Source: Roseomonas sp. | GTDB lineage: Bacteria > Pseudomonadota > Alphaproteobacteria > Acetobacterales > Acetobacteraceae | Direction: 5' to 3' | Assembly (NCBI GenBank): GCA_020249925.1 | Contig: JADCER010000007.1 | Coordinates: 62,001 to 126,000, forward strand | DNA length: 64,000 nucleotides | Part shown: one piece after another, positions 54,902-63,968 of the stretch | How the letters are laid out: the number at the start of each line of letters is the position of its first letter | Position numbering within the stretch: position 1 is the stretch's first letter | Made by a program: the position numbers and the translations under genes | The notes under the pieces: model-generated | Databases searched by the model: none | What the model was told of the DNA's origin: nothing | Seen by the model: the letters and a program-made list of their open reading frames with translations, nothing else

Positions 54902-55814
54902 TTTGCAGATTGGAGTAGAGATCAGCGACAAATTCGCCATAGCCATTGAAGAGCAGGGTTGGCACCGTCTCCCCCGTGCCTAGCATGCGTTCCTGCGCCT
55001 GGCTCCAGCGCGGGTGATTCACGGCCGGGTTCACATTGGCCCAGAAGCCATATTCTTGCGGCTGCAGCTTTTCCCAGAAGGTGACCGGGCGCTGATCGGT
55101 GAAGCGTATGGTGACCAGGCTCTTGCCGGCCTTGAAGCCGTATTTCCAGGGCTGATGGAAGCGAATGGGCCCGCCATTTTGCGGCGGCAGCAGCTTGCCA
55201 TAGGCGCCCACAACCATGAAGGAAAGCTCATTGGCGGCTTCGGCGATGGTGCAGCCTTCCGTATATGGCCAGGGATACCAGGTCTGCCGCAGGCCGGGCA
55301 TGACAGAAGGCAGCACTGCAGTCTGGAACACCACATAGCGCGCGGAAGATAGCGGCTTTACCTCGGCCATCAGGGCAGAGAATTGAAAGCCGGTCCAGGG
55401 CACCACCATGGCCCAGGCTTCCACGCAGCGCAGGCGATAGACGCGTTCTTCCAGGGGCATGCGGCGGAGCAGGTCTTCAATGCCGTATTCGCGCGGGCTT
55501 TCCACCATGCCTTCCACCTTCACCGTCCAGGGGCGTTGGGGCATGCGCTGGGCGGCGGCGCTGATGGTCTTGTGGCTGCCGAATTCATAGAAATTGTTGT
55601 AGGTGGTGACCTCACGCTCGGCGGTGATGGCGCGGCCTGGCACGTAACGCGGATTGCGCATGGCGGGCGGCAGCCCGGCCTGCTGTGCCATGGCGGGGCC
55701 AGCGGCCAGCATCCCAGCGCCAAGCGCCAGCGCCTTACGCCGACCAAACACCAGCGATTCCGGCGTGACTTGGCTTTCGGGCAGATTCCAGGGGCGGCTT
55801 TTCAGGATATGCAT
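54882..55814 (-). CDS. msrP: Protein-methionine-sulfoxide reductase catalytic subunit MsrP
   Basis: Periplasmic molybdenum enzyme that repairs methionine sulfoxide in envelope proteins. The 310-residue product has a Tat signal with twin Arg at 25-26 (RRKALALGAGMLAAG), then the sulfite-oxidase-type Moco domain with the molybdenum-ligating C130 (YRLRCVEAW) and WTGFQFSALM. ATG at 55814 is chosen from family alignment (MHILKSRPWNLPESQVTPE). MsrQ, the membrane electron donor usually encoded next to it, is not found here; the following gene is an unrelated small membrane protein. Confidence 0.95.
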   Translation of the reverse strand: MHILKSRPWNLPESQVTPESLVFGRRKALALGAGMLAAGPAMAQQAGLPPAMRNPRYVPGRAITAEREVTTYNNFYEFGSHKTISAAAQRMPQRPWTVKVEGMVESPREYGIEDLLRRMPLEERVYRLRCVEAWAMVVPWTGFQFSALMAEVKPLSSARYVVFQTAVLPSVMPGLRQTWYPWPYTEGCTIAEAANELSFMVVGAYGKLLPPQNGGPIRFHQPWKYGFKAGKSLVTIRFTDQRPVTFWEKLQPQEYGFWANVNPAVNHPRWSQAQERMLGTGETVPTLLFNGYGEFVADLYSNLQNERLWA

Positions 55815-55872
55815 GGCAGGGAACCTTTCGTTGAAAGCGATAAAGGCCCGCTTCCCCGTAAGGTCAAGAAGA

Positions 55873-57327
55873 TTACTGCCGGGGCCTGGGCAAAACCGCA
55901 CTGGGCGGCTGGCCGGGCGCCGTGGTTACGCGAAACAACCGATAGGCTTCGGCCTGCTGGCCGCGGCGGGTACGAACCAGCCGGCCGGCATCGCCTTCAA
56001 TGGGGGTTGCTCCGGGCCAAAGCGGTGGGCCCTCGCCCCGCCTTTCGCTGCGGATTAGCAAACCTTGGGCATTTTCGGGGGGGGTGGGCAAAGTGAAGAA
56101 GCGCCAGCGCGGGTCCATGGCCAGGACTGGCACCTCGGGCGGCAGGCGAAAGGCCATGCCGGAGGCCAGCCCATATTCCTCAGCCGCGATGAAGGCCGCA
56201 CCTTCGCGCTGGGCGGCCCGCGCCAGATCAGCCGCCAGCCCATCCCAGCCGCCAAGCCGCGCGAGCGTCGGGTCCTGGCGGCGCGGCAGTGGCAAGGGCG
56301 CGGCGGTGGCTTGCAGATAGGCTGCGCCGGCCATGGCGAAGCCCAGCGCGAGGGCAGGCATGCGAAGCCGCAGCCAGGAAGCAGGCAGCAGCGCGGCGGC
56401 AGCAATGGCGGCACTTGGATAGAGGATCGCCGGCCAATTCCCCTGCACCCGGCTGCCCAAAGCCTGCCAGAAGAAAATCGCCGCACCCGGCAGCATCAGC
56501 GCAAGCAATAGCCCAGCCCCGGCGTCGCGCGCGCGCCAGACCTGCCGTGCCGCCATGACGGCGCCGGTCACGCACAGCAAGAACACCAAGGGTGTGACCA
56601 AAGCCACCTGCCCCCCCAGCAATTCACCAACCCAGCGTAGGCTTTGCCCTGCCCCACCGGCGGCAGTGCGCCCGCCCTGCTTGGCGAAGGATGCCCATTC
56701 ATGCGCGGCATTCCACAGGATCACGGGGGCAAACATCGCCACTGCCAAAGCGCCCCCTGCCCAAAGCTGCCAACGCGTCAGCCAGCGCCGCGCTTCCGGC
56801 AGCAGCACCAACCACAGCACCAAGCCGAAGCCGAGCAAGGCGGCAGTGTATTTGGACAGCAGCGCAGCGCCCGCAAAAGCGCCCGCCAACAACCACCAGC
56901 GCGCATCGCCGCTGCGATGCGCCCGCGCCACGGCCCAAAGCGTTGCCACCCAAAAGAACAGCAAGGGCGTGTCAGGGGTCATGGTCACGGCGCCGAGCGC
57001 GGCAAAAAGCGTTGCATTCATCAGCGCCGCTGCCCAAGGCCCGGCACCTCGGCCGGGGAAAAGATCGTCAGCGCTGCGCGCCAGCATCAGGGAGCCAATG
57101 AACAGCGTGACCGGCCCCAAAAGCCGCACGCCAAGCGCCGTATCACCGACCAGCGCGGTGCCAAGCCAGATGAAGATCGCGACCATGGGCGGATGGTCGA
57201 GATATCCCGCCTGAATGTTACGGGACCAAACCCAGTAATAAGCCTCATCTGGCGAAAGCGGCAGGATCGCCGCCAGCACCAGGCGCAACCCTGTCAGCGC
57301 CAGCAGCGCAACCAGCCAGGGGTTCAC
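55873..57327 (-). CDS. Glycosyltransferase family 39 (PMT/ArnT-like) membrane protein
   Basis: A 484-residue multi-pass GT-C enzyme of the dolichyl/undecaprenyl-phosphate mannosyltransferase type. The first extracytoplasmic loop carries LSPDEAYYWVWSRNI with the family Asp-Glu pair, and about ten hydrophobic segments follow. These enzymes move a sugar from a polyprenyl-phosphate carrier to lipid A or proteins. The GTG start at 57327 gives a 4-base GTGA overlap with the GT2 gene upstream, which probably supplies the polyprenyl-phosphate sugar. Confidence 0.88.
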   Translation of the reverse strand: MNPWLVALLALTGLRLVLAAILPLSPDEAYYWVWSRNIQAGYLDHPPMVAIFIWLGTALVGDTALGVRLLGPVTLFIGSLMLARSADDLFPGRGAGPWAAALMNATLFAALGAVTMTPDTPLLFFWVATLWAVARAHRSGDARWWLLAGAFAGAALLSKYTAALLGFGLVLWLVLLPEARRWLTRWQLWAGGALAVAMFAPVILWNAAHEWASFAKQGGRTAAGGAGQSLRWVGELLGGQVALVTPLVFLLCVTGAVMAARQVWRARDAGAGLLLALMLPGAAIFFWQALGSRVQGNWPAILYPSAAIAAAALLPASWLRLRMPALALGFAMAGAAYLQATAAPLPLPRRQDPTLARLGGWDGLAADLARAAQREGAAFIAAEEYGLASGMAFRLPPEVPVLAMDPRWRFFTLPTPPENAQGLLIRSERRGEGPPLWPGATPIEGDAGRLVRTRRGQQAEAYRLFRVTTAPGQPPSAVLPRPRQ

Positions 57328-58427
57328 TTGGCGCGCCAGACCAGGGTGGCGGAAACCGCGTAATTCCACACCACCGTGAGCGCTGCCCCCGCCGCGCCCG
57401 CCAGCCCCCAGGCCAGCACACCATCGCGCAACAGCAGATTGGCAATGCCGATATTGGCCGCCGCCCCCAGCCCGCAGACCAGATAGAACAGCACCAATCC
57501 GCGCAGCAGTGCGGGGCCACGCAGGCGGCGATCACGATAGGTGATGCGGTTGTTCAGCAGGAAATTCGCTGTCATCGCGATCAGCGTGGCGGCCCATTGC
57601 GCAGCATTGAAGCCAACCCCGCCAAAGCCATGCAGTAGCCCAAGCACCGCCAAATGCACCAGCACCCCAATGGCACCCACGGCGGCGAAGGACAGGAACC
57701 GGAGAGGCACCACGCCGCCCAAAGCCTTATCCGCAAGCAGGCCCGCGAATTCCAGCAGCACCGTCGCATCCAGCTTGCTTTCACCCGCAACGCGCGCGCG
57801 GAAGGAATAGGGGATTTCCAGGCTGCGCAAAGGCCGTTTCGCAGACAGCAAAACATCCAGCAGAATCTTGAAGCCCGTGCCGGTCAGGCGCGGCGCCACT
57901 TCCTCAAACAATTCACGCGGCAGGGCGAAAAAGCCACTCATTGGGTCGCTCACGCGCATCGGCAATGCCGCATTGGCAAGCGCGGCGCCCGTATCGGATA
58001 TCATTTGCCGCAGGGCGGTCAGCCCGCCTTGCTTGTCGCCACCTTCGATATTGCGGCTGCCGATCACGATATCGGCTTCACCGGCTTCCAATGCGGCCAG
58101 CATGCGCGGCAGCAGGGTTTCATCATGCTGCAAATCGCCATCAATCACCGCAAGGAAGGGCGCAGAGGTGGCAAGCATTCCCTCGATACAGGCGGAAGCA
58201 AGCCCGCGCCGCCCGATGCGCCTGATGCCCCGGATGCGCGCATCCTGCGCGGCAATGGCGCGCACTGCCGCGCTGGTGCCATCGGGGCTGTCATCATCAA
58301 CGAAAATCGCTTCCCAGGCGATGCCGGCCAAGGTGGCATCAAGCCGCGCCACCATGGGCGCCACATTGGCAGCTTCATTGTAACAGGGGATCACCACGCA
58401 AAGACGCGGTGGCGCCGCGGCGGTCAC
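57324..58427 (-). CDS. Polyprenyl-phosphate glycosyltransferase (GT2) fused to GtrA domain
   Basis: A 367-residue fusion. Residues 1-~235 form a DPM1-type GT2 domain (RLCVVIPCYNEAANV, FVDDDSPDGTSA, VIDGDLQHDETLLPRMLAAL), which charges a polyprenyl phosphate with a sugar. Residues ~240-367 contain four membrane helices of the GtrA family, which flip or anchor such lipid carriers. GTG start in a GTGA overlap with the EAL gene; stop overlaps the GT39 gene start. Fusion of the two domains is known in this family. Confidence 0.9.
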   Translation of the reverse strand: MTAAAPPRLCVVIPCYNEAANVAPMVARLDATLAGIAWEAIFVDDDSPDGTSAAVRAIAAQDARIRGIRRIGRRGLASACIEGMLATSAPFLAVIDGDLQHDETLLPRMLAALEAGEADIVIGSRNIEGGDKQGGLTALRQMISDTGAALANAALPMRVSDPMSGFFALPRELFEEVAPRLTGTGFKILLDVLLSAKRPLRSLEIPYSFRARVAGESKLDATVLLEFAGLLADKALGGVVPLRFLSFAAVGAIGVLVHLAVLGLLHGFGGVGFNAAQWAATLIAMTANFLLNNRITYRDRRLRGPALLRGLVLFYLVCGLGAAANIGIANLLLRDGVLAWGLAGAAGAALTVVWNYAVSATLVWRAK

Positions 58428-60040
58428 TTTTCTTCTTGCCAGGCCTGCCCTGCTTTACGGGTGGCCAATTCCATCTTCGGCTTGCCGAAAAGATAGCCCT
58501 GGCCATAGCGCACGCCGAGTTCAAGCATCAGCGCCGCTTCTTCTTCCGTTTCAATGCGTTCAGCCACCACCTGGGCGCCAACCGTGCGGGCAAGGTCAAC
58601 CATGGCGGCGATAAAGCCCCGATCACGTTCGCTCTGCAAGGCATTGGCGACATAAATGCCATCCACCTTCACATAATCCACCTTGAAGGCGCGCAAATAC
58701 CGAAAGGCGGCCGCTCCGGCGCCGAAATCATCCAGGCAGACCGGTATCTTGTGCCGCCGCAGCAAGGCGATCATGCGGGCGGCCTCATCCTCATCCTCGA
58801 TTTCGGCGGTTTCCGTGATTTCCACTACCAGGCGTTCCGCCATACCCGGCGTATTTTCCAGCAGTGTCTTCATATCCTCGCGGAATTTGGGGCTTTGCAG
58901 CGAAAGCCCGGACAGATTGCAGGCAACGCGGGTGCCGCCGGCGGCCCCCGCTGCCTCACACACCGCGCTTACCACTGCCCAATCCAGTTCCTCGGTCAGG
59001 CCCACGGCCTCGGCCAAGGCGACGAATTCGCCAGGATGAGACATGGCCGTATCATCGGCCTGAAGGGGGCGGATCAGCGCCTCATAATGATGTGGGGTGC
59101 GATCGGAAAGTGCCACAATAGGCTGGAAGGCCATGCGGAAGCGCCGTTCCGCGATGCTGCGCCGGAGCACATTGGCGCGTTCCGAAGCGCTATCCAGGAA
59201 GCCCGCCAGCCCCCCGGCAAAGCCCGCCTTTTCAAGCGCATCATTGCCGCCCCGCGCAAAAGCGGCCAGCGCGAAGCGCAGCGCCCGCGTGGCCTGGACC
59301 TGGCTCAGCCCCTCTGCCTCGAGCCCCACAGCCATGGCACCGACCGAGACATCATTGACGCCGCGATCCTTGAGGATTTCCGCAACCGCTGAGGTCAGCG
59401 CCGGCAGATCAAACGGTGTCTGACCCGGCAAAACCCCGTAGCGCCCGGCGGCGAGTTCTGTCGCGACGGCGCCCTCACCCGCTTGCTTGTTCAATTCAGC
59501 CTGGATTTCCTGATTGACCTCACCCCCCGGCACATATCGGCCCGCCGGGCCAGTCAATTCCAGAAAGCCGACCGGCCCCCCCGGTTCGCCGGAGCGCAGG
59601 ATTTCTTCGGCGAGGCTGGCAAGCCCAGGCCCGCCAGGCAGCGGGCCGCCGGGCAATTCACGGGGCAAGGGGGCGAAGGTCAGCACCAGCTTGGCTTCAC
59701 CATCACCCAGCCTAAGCCCTGCCACGCTGAAGGCAGTGGCCGCATCATCCGCCAGCTTGATCGCAGCGGGCCTGAGGCGGCCTTGTTCCAGCAAGAGGCC
59801 CAGGGCTGTCGCAAAAGCAGGCCGATCCGATGCCGCGATAAGGGAGGTGACGGGCTGGCCCAAGAAATCTTGCGCAGGCCGACCAAAACGCGCGCGGAAG
59901 GCCCCTTCAGCGAAGGTAATGCTGCCTTGGAGATCCGTTTCCACCAATAATTCAGCCGCCGCAAAAGCAAAGACCACAAAGCGATCCCTGCTGCTGCGAG
60001 AAAGGCTTCTGACTTTGGGGGTTGCGGCGCTTCGCATCAT
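58424..60040 (-). CDS. EAL-domain protein (probable c-di-GMP phosphodiesterase)
   Basis: A 538-residue protein without a GGDEF domain. The N-terminal ~110 residues look like a PAS sensor fold (ELLVETDLQGSITFAEGAF); the middle is a helical region of unknown type; the C-terminal ~250 residues are an EAL domain with EALIRP, CNLSGLSL, VEITETAE, LDDFGAGAAAFRYL, VKVDGIYV and GQGYLFGKP. The substrate and metal residues (Glu of EAL, Asn, DD, Lys, Glu of AERIE, Gln) are retained, so activity is likely; DDFGAGAA replaces the usual DDFGTGYS. It leads a tight operon with two glycosyltransferase genes. Confidence 0.9.
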   Translation of the reverse strand: MMRSAATPKVRSLSRSSRDRFVVFAFAAAELLVETDLQGSITFAEGAFRARFGRPAQDFLGQPVTSLIAASDRPAFATALGLLLEQGRLRPAAIKLADDAATAFSVAGLRLGDGEAKLVLTFAPLPRELPGGPLPGGPGLASLAEEILRSGEPGGPVGFLELTGPAGRYVPGGEVNQEIQAELNKQAGEGAVATELAAGRYGVLPGQTPFDLPALTSAVAEILKDRGVNDVSVGAMAVGLEAEGLSQVQATRALRFALAAFARGGNDALEKAGFAGGLAGFLDSASERANVLRRSIAERRFRMAFQPIVALSDRTPHHYEALIRPLQADDTAMSHPGEFVALAEAVGLTEELDWAVVSAVCEAAGAAGGTRVACNLSGLSLQSPKFREDMKTLLENTPGMAERLVVEITETAEIEDEDEAARMIALLRRHKIPVCLDDFGAGAAAFRYLRAFKVDYVKVDGIYVANALQSERDRGFIAAMVDLARTVGAQVVAERIETEEEAALMLELGVRYGQGYLFGKPKMELATRKAGQAWQEEK

Positions 60041-60140
60041 TCCTTCCGGCGATTACAAGAGTATACGCCGGCCAAATCATTAACAGGCCCTTAAAGCGAA
60101 GCGTTTCAATCTCGTTTTTGGTGATTTAGCAGCGTGTTGG

Positions 60141-60165
60141 GCGCCAGGGCTTGTCACCCTGGCGC
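60141..60165 (-). terminator. Hairpin downstream of the NIPSNAP gene
   Basis: GCGCCAGGG (60141-60149) and its exact complement CCCTGGCGC (60157-60165) form a 9-base stem with a 7-base loop, 9 bases after the NIPSNAP gene stop. The stem is followed by CCAACACGC rather than T on the minus strand, so termination may need Rho or may be inefficient. Confidence 0.4.
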
Positions 60166-60174
60166 GCAGGCCGG

Positions 60175-60858
60175 TCACTTCACCGGCGAAAACGCCGTCG
60201 GCTTCATTTCCATCACCGTCTGCTGCTTGAGCGCACCCAGCGGCGCAATCGCCTTGCCGAATTCGGCCCAGCCCGGGTCGCTCATCATGGCGGTGCGGCG
60301 GCGGTCGCGGTCGCCAAGGCTTTCATAGGCCCACATGAAGACCACCTGGTTGATCGGGCCAATCTCCGTCACCGCGAAAAGCAGCAATTGGCCAAGCAAC
60401 CGCTTTTGCACGGGCAGGCCGTATTTTTCGTAAGCTTCCAACCAGCCGGCCATCTTGCCGGGGTGGAAATCATAGGTGCGGTGATCGACGAACATGCCGG
60501 TCCCGCCAATCTCACGCTTGAATTGGAAGCCTTTGGCCTGGGTAATGGGCGAAAAAGGCACGGTTTTCAGGAACTTAACGTCCTGCTGGGCGAGCGCACC
60601 GGCCTCTGCCGAGCGCTTGCGGAAGGCCTGCCAATCCGGATCCGCCTCCCGCGCCGCCAGGCAGGCTTCACGGGTATCAATATCATCCCAGCCGCGGAAG
60701 AAGACCACGCGGTTGATGGTGCCCACTTCCACCTGAAAGAAGCCGAGCGATGGCCCCATATGCCGGGCGGAGGCCGGGCCGCCGAGGCTTTGATAGGCGT
60801 CCATCCAAAGCGGCATCTTGCCCGGATGGAAGGTGTATTGGCGTTGTTCGACATACAT
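60175..60858 (-). CDS. Tandem NIPSNAP-domain protein
   Basis: A 227-residue protein made of two NIPSNAP/dimeric alpha-beta barrel repeats, starting with QRQYTFHPGKMPLWMDAY (residues ~5-22) and DHRTYDFHPGKMAGWLEAY (~122-140). Each repeat ends with an FxxWxYxS/D-like segment (VVFFRGWDDID, VVFMWAYESLGD). Bacterial members have no settled function and some occur next to catabolic or secondary-metabolite genes. AAGGGGAG lies 6-13 bases upstream of the ATG at 60858. It is divergent from the DUF3141 gene, sharing a 155-base promoter region. Confidence 0.88.
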   Translation of the reverse strand: MYVEQRQYTFHPGKMPLWMDAYQSLGGPASARHMGPSLGFFQVEVGTINRVVFFRGWDDIDTREACLAAREADPDWQAFRKRSAEAGALAQQDVKFLKTVPFSPITQAKGFQFKREIGGTGMFVDHRTYDFHPGKMAGWLEAYEKYGLPVQKRLLGQLLLFAVTEIGPINQVVFMWAYESLGDRDRRRTAMMSDPGWAEFGKAIAPLGALKQQTVMEMKPTAFSPVK

Positions 60859-61013
60859 TTGGCGTTCTCCCCTTAGGTTGTCGGCCAAGCTTCTGCCGAG
60901 ACCGCCGCCAAGGCAAGGCGCCCGATGCCTCAGAAATTTGTTGCAGCGCAAAAAACCACTTGAACCACCCGTGCTAGAGGCGCAGGAAGATGCCCGAAAC
61001 AGGAGCCTACGCC

Positions 61014-63317
61014 ATGACCACCAAGCGCCCTATGCCCCCTGGCCGCGAATTACTGAGCAAGGGCAATGCGACCGCCCAGCGCGTGCTGGAACAGTCCCGC
61101 AGCATGGCCGATGTGGTGGGCCGCCACGCCCGCACGCTGCCGGATGCGCTGAACCCCAAGGCGCCGCTGGAAAGCCTGGCCAAGGCCGGGCGCGGCTTGA
61201 TGCAGGCTCCGCAGAACCTGGTGATGGATGCGGTTTCCTACATGCTGGATGCGGCGCAAAGAAGCTTCTTGTTCTGGGACACGATGCGCGAAGCGGGCAA
61301 CAACTTCGTCTCCCACGAGCAGGCGGGCTGCCCGCCCGTGCTGATCTTTGATTACGAAACGGTGGTAGATGGCCGCAAGCTGAAGCGCCCGGTGAATTAC
61401 GCCCTGGTGCGCATCACGCCGCCAGATGACATGCCGCCCAGCAATGATGCGCTGCGGCCCTTTCTGATCATTGACCCGCGCGCGGGCCATGGTGCTGGCA
61501 TTGGCGGCTTCAAATCAGACAGCCAGGTGGGTGTGGCGCTGCGCCGCGGGCATCCGGTTTACTTCGTGATCTTTTTCCGTGACCCCGAGCCTGGCCAGAC
61601 GATTCTGGACATCACCGCTGCCGAAGCGGTGTTTCTGAAGCATGTCACGGATGCGCACCCCAAGGCGCCGAAGCCTGTCGTGATCGGCAATTGCCAGGGC
61701 GGTTGGGCGGTGATGATGCTGGGCGCTTCAATGCCCAATCAGCTTGGTGCGCTGGTGCTGAATGGCGCCCCGCTATCCTATTGGGCGGGTGAGCGGGGCA
61801 AGAACCCGATGCGGTATCTGGGCGGGCTCGCTGGCGGTGGTTGGCCGGCGGCGCTGATGGCCGATATGGGCAATGGCCGTTTTGATGGCGCCAATCTGGT
61901 CGCGAATTTTGAGGCGCTGTCGCCCGCCAATACCTGGTTCCGCAAATATTTCGACCTTTATGAAAATGTCGATCAGGAAGCAGAGCGCTTCCTGGAGTTT
62001 GAGCGCTGGTGGGGCGGCTATTTCCTGATGAACCGCGATGAAATTCGCTGGATCGTGGAAAACCTTTTCATCGGCAATCGCTTCGCCGCCGGACGCATTT
62101 CGGCGGGCGATGGCCAGACCTTCAATATGCGCGAAGTGAAGGCGCCGATCATCGTTTTTGCCTCTGCCGGCGATAATATCACCCCGCCCGGCCAGGCCTT
62201 GCGCTGGATTGCCGATGTCTATCGCGATGAACGCGAAATCAAATCGCTTGGCCAAACCATTGTGTACCTATTGCATGAGGATATTGGCCATCTTGGCATT
62301 TTCGTCTCCGGCAAGGTGGCGAAGAAGGAGCATAGCGAAATCGCCACCACGCTCGACATGATCGAATCCGTGGCACCTGGGCTCTATGAAATGGTCATCA
62401 CCGGGCATGAGGGTGATGAGCATGGCGCATGGCAGGTGGAGCTGGTGGAACGCACCATCGCCCATGTGCGGGAGATTTCGGGTGAGGCGGAGAATGAAGC
62501 CTTCCCCGCAGTCGCGCAGATCTCCGAATTGAACCAGCATCTTTACGATGTGCTGGTGTCCCCGGTGATCCGGCAATTCAGCACGGAAATGGGTGCGGAA
62601 GCGCGGCGGCGGATGAACCCGATGCGTTGGCGCCGCTATGCGCTGAGCGATATGAACCCCTGGATGGGGCCGGTTTCATCCCTTGCAGGACTGGCGCGGC
62701 AGAATCGCAAGCCAGTGGCAGCCAATAATCCCTTCCTGGCGTTTGAGAAGGCATTTGCAGATTCGGTGGAATATGGGCTGAATTCGATGCGCGATTTGCG
62801 CGATGCCTGGGTGGAGATCGCCTTTCATGGCGTCTATGGCACGCTGCATGCCGCCGGCGTCACCGGTGAAGATTATGATGCGGAAGCGGATGCTGCGCGG
62901 GATTCCGTCACCACCGATGCGCCGCAGCGTGCAGAGGCTGAGGCGAAGCTGGCGCAAGGCGGCTATGCGGAGGCGGTCATTCGCATGATGATCCTGCTGG
63001 CTGATGCGCGCGGTGCGGTGCGGCGTTCGCGGCTCGCGCGGTCCAATCAATTGCTGACGACCGAAGCGCCCTTTGCGCAAATGAGTGCGGCAGAACGCAT
63101 GGCGGTGATCCGTGATCAGACCATGATCGCCACACTTTTCCCGGAAGAGGCGATCAAGGCGCTGACCGTGCTGCTGCCCGATGCGGCTTCACGCCGGAAG
63201 GCGTTGAAGGCGGTGGAAACCGTGGCCGGGCCGGATGAGGAGCTGGGTGAGAATGCACGCGCGCGCTTGCAGCGTTTGCGTGAAGTTCTGGCGGTGCGCC
63301 CGCAACGCGCAGCGTAA
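61014..63317 (+). CDS. DUF3141 protein, PHA-synthase-like alpha/beta hydrolase
   Basis: A 767-residue protein. The first ~450 residues resemble class I polyhydroxyalkanoate synthase: helical N-terminus with AAQRSFLFWDTMREAGNNF, a lipase-like box with Cys nucleophile (GNCQGGW, C227), catalytic Asp D387 (SAGDNITPP) and His H426 (EDIGHLGIF). The remaining ~320 residues are a helical region unlike PhaC. DUF3141 genes are annotated in many Acetobacteraceae, often near phosphotransacetylase or PHA genes, but their product has no proven reaction. ATG at 61014 is chosen because AGGAG lies 9 bases upstream. Its neighbours here (NIPSNAP, phosphoribosyltransferase) give little help. Confidence 0.85.
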   Translation: MTTKRPMPPGRELLSKGNATAQRVLEQSRSMADVVGRHARTLPDALNPKAPLESLAKAGRGLMQAPQNLVMDAVSYMLDAAQRSFLFWDTMREAGNNFVSHEQAGCPPVLIFDYETVVDGRKLKRPVNYALVRITPPDDMPPSNDALRPFLIIDPRAGHGAGIGGFKSDSQVGVALRRGHPVYFVIFFRDPEPGQTILDITAAEAVFLKHVTDAHPKAPKPVVIGNCQGGWAVMMLGASMPNQLGALVLNGAPLSYWAGERGKNPMRYLGGLAGGGWPAALMADMGNGRFDGANLVANFEALSPANTWFRKYFDLYENVDQEAERFLEFERWWGGYFLMNRDEIRWIVENLFIGNRFAAGRISAGDGQTFNMREVKAPIIVFASAGDNITPPGQALRWIADVYRDEREIKSLGQTIVYLLHEDIGHLGIFVSGKVAKKEHSEIATTLDMIESVAPGLYEMVITGHEGDEHGAWQVELVERTIAHVREISGEAENEAFPAVAQISELNQHLYDVLVSPVIRQFSTEMGAEARRRMNPMRWRRYALSDMNPWMGPVSSLAGLARQNRKPVAANNPFLAFEKAFADSVEYGLNSMRDLRDAWVEIAFHGVYGTLHAAGVTGEDYDAEADAARDSVTTDAPQRAEAEAKLAQGGYAEAVIRMMILLADARGAVRRSRLARSNQLLTTEAPFAQMSAAERMAVIRDQTMIATLFPEEAIKALTVLLPDAASRRKALKAVETVAGPDEELGENARARLQRLREVLAVRPQRAA

Positions 63318-63968
63318 TCACGCGGCGCGGGCGAGCATTTCCAGCATTTCGGCATCGCTGATCTGGTGGAAATCCTGGTAGAAGGCGCCAATGCCAAAGC
63401 GGATGGGGGCGGCTTCTGCCGTGATCACCTCATCCGCCAGGCCCTGAAATTCTGTGATGCTTTCAGGCGCGGCGACGGTCACGGCGAGCACCAGCCGCGC
63501 CGCGCCCTGTTTGCGTAGCGCAGCAAGCCCGGCGCGCGCGGTGATTCCGGTTGCAAGCCCATCATCCACCAGAATGGCGATGCGCCCCTTGGGGTCCTGC
63601 CTTCGCCGGCCCTTCAAATAAACGGCGCTGCGACGGGTGAGTTCCTGTTTTTCGGACTCCAGAACAGGCGCCATTATGTCCTCGGTCAGGCCGGTATGGG
63701 CGATGATGTCCTGGTTGAGCAACGGTTCTGCAAGGCCTTCGGCAATCGCCCCAAAACCCAATTCCGGCTGCCAGGGCACACCCAATTTGCGCACCAGCAA
63801 AAGATCAAGCGGTGCGTGCAAGCCTTGCGCAATGGGCAGCGCCACCGGCACGCCGCCGCGTGGCAGGGCATAGACCAAGGGGCGGTCAAAACCCCGCGCG
63901 GCAAGTAATGGCAGAAGTTTCAGCCCCGCTTCGGTGCGATCAGCGAAAAGGGGCAGGGGTCTTGGCAT
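63318..63968 (-). CDS. Phosphoribosyltransferase family protein
   Basis: A 216-residue type I phosphoribosyltransferase fold protein. The PRPP-binding loop VDDGLATG is at 134-141, preceded by RIAIL; the N-terminal region ALPRGGVPVALPIAQGL and the flexible loop fit the stand-alone PRTase group often fused to or next to hydrolase genes. Substrate is unknown. ATG at 63968 fits the family; an in-frame ATG at 63995 is also possible, so the gene could have 9 more residues. It ends directly against the convergent DUF3141 stop. Confidence 0.85.
   Translation of the reverse strand: MPRPLPLFADRTEAGLKLLPLLAARGFDRPLVYALPRGGVPVALPIAQGLHAPLDLLLVRKLGVPWQPELGFGAIAEGLAEPLLNQDIIAHTGLTEDIMAPVLESEKQELTRRSAVYLKGRRRQDPKGRIAILVDDGLATGITARAGLAALRKQGAARLVLAVTVAAPESITEFQGLADEVITAEAAPIRFGIGAFYQDFHQISDAEMLEMLARAA

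Noticed and set aside
57324..57369. 46-base overlap of the GT39 and GT2 genes as a sign of frameshift
   Set aside because: Choosing the GTG at 57327 removes it and gives a 4-base GTGA overlap like the neighbouring junctions.
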